Shown: positions 59,679 through 64,000 of the stretch, one piece after another | Layout: every line of letters begins with the position of its first letter | Position numbering within the stretch: position 1 is the stretch's first letter | Origin: Arthrobacter sp. EpRS71 | Lineage (GTDB): Bacteria; Actinomycetota; Actinomycetes; Actinomycetales; Micrococcaceae | Assembly (NCBI RefSeq): GCF_001512285.1 | Contig: NZ_LNUV01000006.1 | Span: 821,159 to 885,158, forward strand | Direction: 5' to 3' | Length of the DNA stretch: 64,000 nucleotides | The notes under the pieces: generated by a model | Seen by the model: only the letters and a program-made list of their open reading frames with translations | The model's database searches: none | What the model was told of the DNA's origin: nothing | Program-made: the position numbers and the translations under genes

Positions 59679-60350
59679 ATGATTGAACACGTTACCGAGC
59701 CTGGTTGGGTGGACGTTGAGCGTTACCTCACTGACGTCGTCGTCCTTCCGGACCCCGCCCATAAGCGCGCCCTGACGTCCGCCGTCGAGGCCGGCATGCC
59801 GGCGATTGAAGTGGCACCCAACGCGGGCAAGCTGTTGCGGATGCTGGTGCAGATGTCCGGGGCCAGGCGGGCGCTTGAGATAGGAACCCTGGCCGGGTTC
59901 AGCAGCATCTGGATGGCGCAGGGACTGCCCGACGACGGCCGGATAGTTACGTGCGAATTCCTCCAGAAGCACGCGGACGTTGCGCGGGCCAACGTGGATG
60001 CCGCCGGCGTCGGCCACAAAGTGGATATCAGGGTAGGTGCTGCGCTGGACACCCTCCCCACGCTGGCGGGGCAGGAACCGTTTGACTTCGTGTTCATCGA
60101 CGCTGATAAGGAAAATGACTCCAACTACCTCGACTGGGCCATCAGGCTCGGGCGTCCGGGAACCGTGATCGTGCTGGACAACGTCATCTGGGACGGTGCC
60201 ATCCTGGAACCTGGACGGGACCGAGTGAACGCGCCCGGCATTGTGGCCGCACTGGAAATGATGGGCCAGGATCCGCGCCTCGATGCCACCGCCATCCAGA
60301 CCGTTGGAAGCAAGGGCTGGGACGGCTTCGCGATAGCGCTGGTCCGCTAA
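59679..60350 (+). CDS. O-methyltransferase (class I SAM, catechol-type)
   Basis: 223 residues from ATG 59679; the frame is open to 59601, overlapping the previous gene. Motifs: ARRALEIGTLAGFSSIWMAQGLPDDGRIVTCE (SAM site), FDFVFIDADKENDSNYLDWAIRLGRPGTVIVLDNVIWDGAI with the metal Asp residues of the catechol/caffeoyl-CoA O-methyltransferase family. Methyl acceptor unknown. Followed without any gap by the GNAT gene (GTG right after the TAA). Confidence 0.9.
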   Translation: MIEHVTEPGWVDVERYLTDVVVLPDPAHKRALTSAVEAGMPAIEVAPNAGKLLRMLVQMSGARRALEIGTLAGFSSIWMAQGLPDDGRIVTCEFLQKHADVARANVDAAGVGHKVDIRVGAALDTLPTLAGQEPFDFVFIDADKENDSNYLDWAIRLGRPGTVIVLDNVIWDGAILEPGRDRVNAPGIVAALEMMGQDPRLDATAIQTVGSKGWDGFAIALVR

Positions 60351-60854
60351 GTGGATTTCACGATTCGTCCGGCGACGGTTGACGACGCCGAGGCCATGGC
60401 ACTCATGCACGTCCAGTCCTGGAAAGAGAGCTACGGACGCCTGCTGCCCCCTGAGTTCTTCGAGAAACAGGAAGCGGCGCTGCCCAACCGCATCGAACGG
60501 TACCGCGCGTTCATCGCTGCGGGCCACACCCGGATGCTGGCCCATGACCCCGAGGGACACTTGGTGGGCCTTGGCGCGGCAGGTCCCGGGCAAGATGAAG
60601 ACGGCCCCTGCGAACGGGAACTTTTCATGCTGTACACCTTGGAACGCGTTCATGGCCGGGGTGTGGGGCAGAAATTGGTGGACACGCTGATCGGCGACGG
60701 TCCGGCGTACTTATGGGTGCTGGATGACAACCCGCGCGCTCAAGCCTTTTACCGGCGCAACGGATTTGTGCCGGACGGGAAACGCCAGCACTGCGACCCA
60801 TCCTGGTACTCGCTGCCGGAACATCGCATGGTGCGTCCCGGCGTCGGGCCTTAG
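60351..60854 (+). CDS. GNAT-family N-acetyltransferase
   Basis: 167 residues from a GTG that directly follows the methyltransferase stop. Acetyl-CoA motif A: MLYTLERVHGRGVGQKLVDTLI, with YLWVLDDNPRAQAFYRRNGFVPDGKRQ as motif B. The N-terminus FTIRPATVDDAEAMALMHVQSWKESYGRLLP is typical of small-molecule or protein N-acetyltransferases. Substrate unknown. Likely cotranscribed with the methyltransferase. Confidence 0.88.
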   Translation: MDFTIRPATVDDAEAMALMHVQSWKESYGRLLPPEFFEKQEAALPNRIERYRAFIAAGHTRMLAHDPEGHLVGLGAAGPGQDEDGPCERELFMLYTLERVHGRGVGQKLVDTLIGDGPAYLWVLDDNPRAQAFYRRNGFVPDGKRQHCDPSWYSLPEHRMVRPGVGP

Positions 60855-60998
60855 CAGGCGCAAAATGCGCGCAAGCTGTTCCCACCGCTGACCCGTATGG
60901 ATATGGTGATCACGGGCGGTGCGGCTGAAGATCGCCCGGGTTGACATCGGGCGCCGAAATCGGAGCCCGAGTACGCCATTCGATTCTCGGGAGGAAGC

Positions 60999-61223
60999 AT
61001 GTCTGATCCAGAGCAGGATCCAACCCAGCAGGAGGGCCCCGCGGACGGCGGCGCGTCCGGCGTTCCCGGCACTCACGACGGCGGTGCCGACGGTGGCGCT
61101 GATGGTGGGGCCGAGGGCCCCGCGGACGGCGGCGCGGCCGGCGTTCCTGGCACTCATGACGGCGGTGCTGACGGTGGTGCCGACGGCGGTGCTGACGGTG
61201 GTGCCGACGGTGGTGCTGGATAA
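60999..61223 (+). CDS. Asp-Gly-Gly repeat peptide, possible substrate of the JmjC enzyme
   Basis: 74 residues from ATG 60999 with an excellent GGGAGGAAG ribosome site. After an 11-residue polar start, residues 12-38 and 39-65 are tandem copies of a 27-residue unit, EGPADGGA(S/A)GVPGTHD followed by GGADGGADGGA, then DGGADGGAG. Ten DGG triplets, two THD, no Cys, Lys, Arg or aromatic residue. DNA-level repeats (81 nt) confirm duplication, and synonymous differences between units argue for coding selection. Fifteen bases downstream the JmjC protein starts. Similar Asp/Gly-rich small proteins are, as I recall, labelled BatC in some actinobacteria. No cellular role can be claimed. Confidence 0.72.
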   Translation: MSDPEQDPTQQEGPADGGASGVPGTHDGGADGGADGGAEGPADGGAAGVPGTHDGGADGGADGGADGGADGGAG

Positions 61224-61237
61224 CAGGGCGGCCAGCT

Positions 61238-62443
61238 TTGAGCACTACCAGCACTGACCTCCAGGACCCGGGCGCAGTGAAGGGCGCCGGGGTCCTGGAA
61301 ACGCGCCTGATTGACATGGGCCTTGAGAGGTTCGCCAGCGAGGTGTGGGGGCGCACCGCCCTGCTTAGCCGTGGCGTCAGCGATTTCTCCGATGTGTTTT
61401 CTGCCGATGCAGTGGACGAACTGATATCGCGCCGCGGACTGAGGACACCGTTCCTTCGCGTCGCGAAGGGCGGTTCCACCCTTCCGGAATCTTCGTTCAC
61501 TTCCCCGGCAGGCGTAGGCGCTACCATCTCGGATCAGCTCGACGACACCGCGCTGTGGCGCAAATTCGCTGACGGAGCAACCCTCGTCCTGCAGGCGCTG
61601 CATCGCACCTGGGACCCCGTGTTGAGCTTCAGCAGTCAGTTGAGCACCGAGCTCGGGCATCCCGTGCAGGCTAATGCGTACATCACCCCTCCTCAGAACC
61701 GTGGTTTTGACGATCACTACGATGTCCACGACGTCTTCGTTCTGCAGATCGAAGGAACCAAGCGCTGGATCATCCACGAGCCGGTCCACGTGGACCCGTT
61801 GCGCAGCCAGCCGTGGACCGATCACCGCTCCGCCGTGGCCGAGGCTGCTCAAAGCCCCGCCTACATCGACACCGTCCTCGAACCCGGCGATGTCCTCTAC
61901 CTTCCCCGTGGTTGGCTGCATGCTGCCCAGGCGCAAGGCGAAGTTTCGATCCATCTCACCCTGGGAGTCCACAGCTGGACTCGGCACACGTTGGCTGAGC
62001 ACCTCGCACAGGCGGCACTTGCAGCGCTGTGCGACGATCCGGAGATGCGCGGGTCCCTGCCGTTGGGCGTGGATGGACCCGAGGGCGAAATCGCCGCAGT
62101 CCGTGAACGCCTTGCGTCGGCCGTCCTTGAGGCTGATGTCTCTTCCCTCTTCCAACGCGCACGGAGGGGACAAGGACGCCCGGCTCCGCTTGGTCCGGTG
62201 GCCCAACTCGCGGCCGTTCAGAGCCTCGGCCCTGAGACATTGGTGCGGCTCCGGGACGCATTGGAAACGCGGATCGAGGGATCACGCTTGACTACCCGCG
62301 TGGGTTGGCTCGACTTCTCTGAGGCAGACTTACCGGCCGTGGAACGCCTGTTGGGTGGAGGGGATCACCTCGCAATAGATCTGGGGGTTGAACTGGTGGA
62401 AAGGCTGTTGCGCGCAGGAGTTCTTGTCCCCGCCCAGCAGTGA
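61238..62443 (+). CDS. JmjC-domain 2-oxoglutarate oxygenase (ROXA/YcfD-like protein hydroxylase)
   Basis: 401 residues if it starts at TTG 61238, 15 bp after the repeat peptide. A cupin-type JmjC domain (about 95-245) has the iron ligands His-x-Asp in NRGFDDHYDVHDVFVLQIEGTKRWIIHEP and the distal His in GDVLYLPRGWLHAAQAQGEVSIHLTLG. A C-terminal region (about 255-400) of helices and a winged-helix-like part follows, as in bacterial ribosomal oxygenases such as YcfD, which hydroxylate an Arg of ribosomal protein L16. The substrate here may be a ribosomal protein or the adjacent repeat peptide. TTG start supported only by position. Confidence 0.87.
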   Translation: MSTTSTDLQDPGAVKGAGVLETRLIDMGLERFASEVWGRTALLSRGVSDFSDVFSADAVDELISRRGLRTPFLRVAKGGSTLPESSFTSPAGVGATISDQLDDTALWRKFADGATLVLQALHRTWDPVLSFSSQLSTELGHPVQANAYITPPQNRGFDDHYDVHDVFVLQIEGTKRWIIHEPVHVDPLRSQPWTDHRSAVAEAAQSPAYIDTVLEPGDVLYLPRGWLHAAQAQGEVSIHLTLGVHSWTRHTLAEHLAQAALAALCDDPEMRGSLPLGVDGPEGEIAAVRERLASAVLEADVSSLFQRARRGQGRPAPLGPVAQLAAVQSLGPETLVRLRDALETRIEGSRLTTRVGWLDFSEADLPAVERLLGGGDHLAIDLGVELVERLLRAGVLVPAQQ

Positions 62444-62489
62444 TTGGCAGACCCAGCAGTGATTGACGGAGTCGAGGAGTGATTGACAA
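62433..62489 (+). repeat. Three tandem 19-bp repeats at the JmjC/Suc-Fer junction
   Basis: Units 62433-62451, 62452-62470 and 62471-62489 share a core (C/G)AGTGATTG(G/A)C. The first contains the JmjC TGA stop, the third the GTG start of the next gene; each unit could provide a GTG. Copies 1 and 2 differ at two or three bases, copy 3 is more diverged. Likely slippage duplications that added spacing. Confidence 0.7.
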
Positions 62490-63423
62490 AACAGTGACCT
62501 CCCCGGTGGCCGCAACTCAAGGTTTTTTCTGCGCCAACAGCGCCCGCGTGCGCGGCGACTCGATGGCAGGCACGGCATCGCCCGGCCTCGTTTGGGTCCT
62601 CATAGAGCACCGGGGCGGCTGGCCTCCCAACGGTTTTGAGGGCCTTGATCTTGAAGCCGGGACCAAAGCCCTCGTATCCTCTGCGGCGCGGATGGCGGGT
62701 GCGCGGGTTCTCTTGGTGCGGAAACCGGGTCCCCGCCCGAGGCATGGTCTTCAGAGGTGGGCGGTACTGCGATATCACAGCTCCGGGGACTACCAGCAGC
62801 TGTGGGGATCGTGGGAGCAGGACGGGGATCTTGCGGGGATTGTTGCAGCACTGGCGTCCCCTGGAAACCCCGGTCTTCCGCCGGTCATCCTGATTTGCGT
62901 GCATGGCCGGCATGACCCCTGTTGCGCAGTGCGTGGCCGGCCCGTGGGCCGTGCGCTCAGCGAGCTGTGGCCGGAGCTGGTGTGGGAGTGTTCCCATGTT
63001 GGCGGGGACAGGTTCGCGGCCAACGCAGTGGTGGTTCCGGACGGGGTGTACTACGGAGGTCTCGACGCCGAGTCATCCGTCGCCACGATCAAGAGCCATC
63101 TTGCCGGGCGCATTGACGCGGGGTATTTGCGGGGATACACGGATCTCTCCCCACCTCAACAAGCCGCCATCGCCGCTGTGCTCGGACGTTTTGGCCCTGC
63201 CGGCCGCCACGACTACCAAGTCACTGAAACCCGGCATCAGATCGGGGAAAACACGGGCGAGGGCGAGCGGTGGCGCATTCACGTCACCGGCAGGCCGCCC
63301 CATCCGGCGCATATCGAGGTGGAAGTGCAGGTCCGCCGCTCACCTGCGTATCAGCTCACGTGCCTGGCGCCGTCCGCGGGCTCGGTGATGGTCTACCAGC
63401 CGATGTCCATTCGGAGTGTCTGA
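62479..63423 (+). CDS. Sucrase/ferredoxin-like (Suc-Fer) protein
   Basis: 314 residues from GTG 62479 (a GTG at 62494 is possible). Suc-Fer/thioredoxin-like ferredoxin signature: ILICVHGRHDPCCAVRGRPVGRAL with Cys residues for an iron-sulfur cluster, VWECSHVGGDRFAANAVVVPDGVYYGGL, and an earlier Cys in FFCANSARV. The C-terminal 90 residues are a beta-rich extra part (IEVEVQVRRSPAYQLTCLAP). Homologues hold a [2Fe-2S] cluster; their role in actinobacteria is unknown. Placement 36 bp after the JmjC gene on the same strand hints at an iron or electron link to that oxygenase. Confidence 0.85.
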   Translation: MIDKTVTSPVAATQGFFCANSARVRGDSMAGTASPGLVWVLIEHRGGWPPNGFEGLDLEAGTKALVSSAARMAGARVLLVRKPGPRPRHGLQRWAVLRYHSSGDYQQLWGSWEQDGDLAGIVAALASPGNPGLPPVILICVHGRHDPCCAVRGRPVGRALSELWPELVWECSHVGGDRFAANAVVVPDGVYYGGLDAESSVATIKSHLAGRIDAGYLRGYTDLSPPQQAAIAAVLGRFGPAGRHDYQVTETRHQIGENTGEGERWRIHVTGRPPHPAHIEVEVQVRRSPAYQLTCLAPSAGSVMVYQPMSIRSV

Positions 63424-63456
63424 AACCAACGGGCGGCGGACACGGGCTACAAAGCG

Positions 63457-63639
63457 TCAGCGCAATTCCGGGCCCTCGGGTCGATCCGGATCCAGGGGCG
63501 AACCGTCCAGCGGCGTGTCAAGCAGGCTCGGCGGCTTGGGCACTCGGGCCAGCAGGAGGCAGACGACGGTCAGCCAGGCGACTGCCACCGTCAACACCTC
63601 CATCCATACGGATGCTCCCAGTTCCATGTAGGAAATCAT
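63457..63639 (-). CDS. Small membrane protein
   Basis: 60 residues from ATG 63639 (MISYMELGASVWMEVLTVAV); the frame extends further upstream without support. One membrane helix (about 10-32) followed by a basic/proline tail PLDPDRPEGPELR. Not recognised. It converges on the Suc-Fer gene; divergent from the spermidine-synthase-like gene. Confidence 0.45.
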   Translation of the reverse strand: MISYMELGASVWMEVLTVAVAWLTVVCLLLARVPKPPSLLDTPLDGSPLDPDRPEGPELR

Positions 63640-63659
63640 ATGGCTCTTGACGACTAAAC

Positions 63660-63675
63660 GGTAAGTAGCCTTACC
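63660..63675. promoter_or_regulatory. Inverted repeat GGTAAG-tagc-CTTACC
   Basis: Perfect 6-bp arms with a 4-bp centre in the divergent promoter between the small membrane protein and the spermidine-synthase-like gene. It resembles metal-regulator boxes loosely but does not fit the DtxR pattern. Operator role is a guess. Confidence 0.35.
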
Positions 63676-63722
63676 TTTGCGGTGTGAGTCGAGGTCAGGC
63701 AGTGCTCCACTAGGGTTGAAGC

Positions 63723-63746
63723 ATGACTCAGGCAGGGCCGAAGTAG
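63723..63746 (+). CDS. Seven-residue upstream reading frame
   Basis: ATG 63723 encodes MTQAGPK and stops at TAG 63744-63746, whose G is the first base of the downstream GTG start. The TAGTG overlap would let terminating ribosomes re-initiate. May be a leader or a misread start. Confidence 0.3.
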   Translation: MTQAGPK

Positions 63747-64000
63747 TGGCGAAACCCCGTAAATCCAGCAAGGCAAGGTCCCAGAGATCGACGCCGGGAG
63801 TCGTCGAGGTGCCTGCCGGCACCCGCATTGACGGACCGGTGGCCGGCGTCTACTACATCGATACCGGCGACTGCGAGTTGCTCCAGGACCAGGACAACTC
63901 CAACGGCTGGCTGCTCAAGATCAACGGCGTCATGAGCTCACACATAGACCTCGCCGATCCGCTGTTCCTCGACTTTGAATACATGCGCTGGATCGCGGCA
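63746..64000 (+). CDS. Spermidine-synthase-like protein, 5' part
   Basis: 85 codons are visible from GTG 63746; the gene runs out of the window. After a basic start (AKPRKSSKARSQRS), VAGVYYIDTGDCELLQDQDNSNGWLLKINGVMSSHIDLADPLFLDFEYMRWIAA matches the N-terminal beta part of the actinobacterial spermidine-synthase-like methyltransferase-fold proteins, whose GVxSSxxDLxDP and FEYxRW patterns are recognisable. The catalytic half is outside, so whether it makes a polyamine is open. Confidence 0.72.
   Translation, partial: MAKPRKSSKARSQRSTPGVVEVPAGTRIDGPVAGVYYIDTGDCELLQDQDNSNGWLLKINGVMSSHIDLADPLFLDFEYMRWIAA

Noticed and set aside
61000..61223. CRISPR-like or simple-sequence array
   Set aside because: The repeats are in frame, contiguous and code for a protein with a good ribosome site; no spacers exist and no cas gene is near.
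63660..63675. DtxR/IdeR iron box
   Set aside because: The arms GGTAAG/CTTACC and 4-bp centre do not fit the TTAGGTTAGSCTAACC pattern.
1..64000. tRNA or rRNA genes
   Set aside because: No segment showed a tRNA cloverleaf with T-arm GGTTCGA-type sequence in a non-coding gap, nor rRNA conserved stretches; a covariance-model scan would be the decisive check.

Overview
The window reads as chromosome of a high-GC actinobacterium of the family Micrococcaceae, most like Arthrobacter/Paenarthrobacter. The pointers are tightly packed, C/G-ending coding sequence, a C50 carotenoid cluster with heterodimer-type lycopene cyclase genes, a DUF222/HNH protein, an MptB-type mannosyltransferase, a GAF-ANTAR regulator and the long actinobacterial form of GAPDH. 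The assignment rests on recognised protein families only. No rRNA, tRNA, CRISPR array, phage or intact insertion sequence was seen.

Layout. 0-2.2 kb: the end of a carboxylate-amine ligase, an AraC/VOC pair and a small esterase. 2.3-5.8 kb: a disaccharide phosphorolysis unit (beta-phosphoglucomutase and GH65 phosphorylase) behind a decayed LacI gene whose operator is still intact. 5.8-12.1 kb: a PucR-type regulator divergent from an operon of alpha-hydroxy-acid oxidase, amino-acid ABC transporter (binding protein, permease, ATPase) and RidA. 12.1-14.2 kb: MarR and a DHA2 drug exporter with a clear operator between them. 14.2-20.5 kb: a methyltransferase, a LysM-like lipoprotein, a PheRS-like single-chain protein behind a structured leader, small membrane proteins and lipoproteins, and a DUF222/HNH protein. 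20.7-28.7 kb: the carotenoid locus (idi-crtE-crtB-crtI-crtYe and a fused crtYf-crtEb, all start/stop-overlapped), bracketed by two MarR regulators that share a TTGCTAG half-site, plus a TspO-like membrane protein. 28.7-35.2 kb: a CPBP protease-like protein, a degenerate EAL protein and three GT-C glycosyltransferases, probably for lipoglycan mannosylation; one appears to start with ATT. 35.3-42.3 kb: an SGNH hydrolase, then pfkA, a long-form gap and hexulose-6-phosphate synthase (hxlA), a sugar-phosphate/formaldehyde block. hxlA has strikingly T-rich third positions, no phi partner is beside it, and a class II fructose-bisphosphate aldolase survives only as a 3' fragment at a deletion-like junction. 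42.4-50.7 kb: a cupin/MmyB-type regulator pair, ilvD, GAF-ANTAR, a META lipoprotein, glutaminase and an MFS exporter. 50.8-56.4 kb: an EcsC-like protein, pxpA with a decayed pxpC and no pxpB, a VOC protein, a DUF445 protein and a glycerophosphodiesterase. 56.4-60.9 kb: DoxX-like, AzlCD, DUF5684-like, TetR, a thiamine-binding protein, an O-methyltransferase and a GNAT protein. 61-63.4 kb: a tiny Asp-Gly-Gly repeat protein, a JmjC oxygenase and a sucrase/ferredoxin-like protein in one transcription unit. The window ends inside a spermidine-synthase-like gene.

The best candidate for an undescribed system is the 61-63.4 kb unit: a 74-residue protein made of two 27-residue repeats rich in DGGA, directly upstream of a JmjC protein hydroxylase and a Suc-Fer-type iron-sulfur protein. 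It looks like a substrate-enzyme-redox-partner set, but no modification is shown by sequence alone. Other points of interest are the CrtYf-CrtEb fusion, the paired MarR control of the carotenoid locus, the ATT start, and three decaying genes (lacI-type, fba, pxpC).
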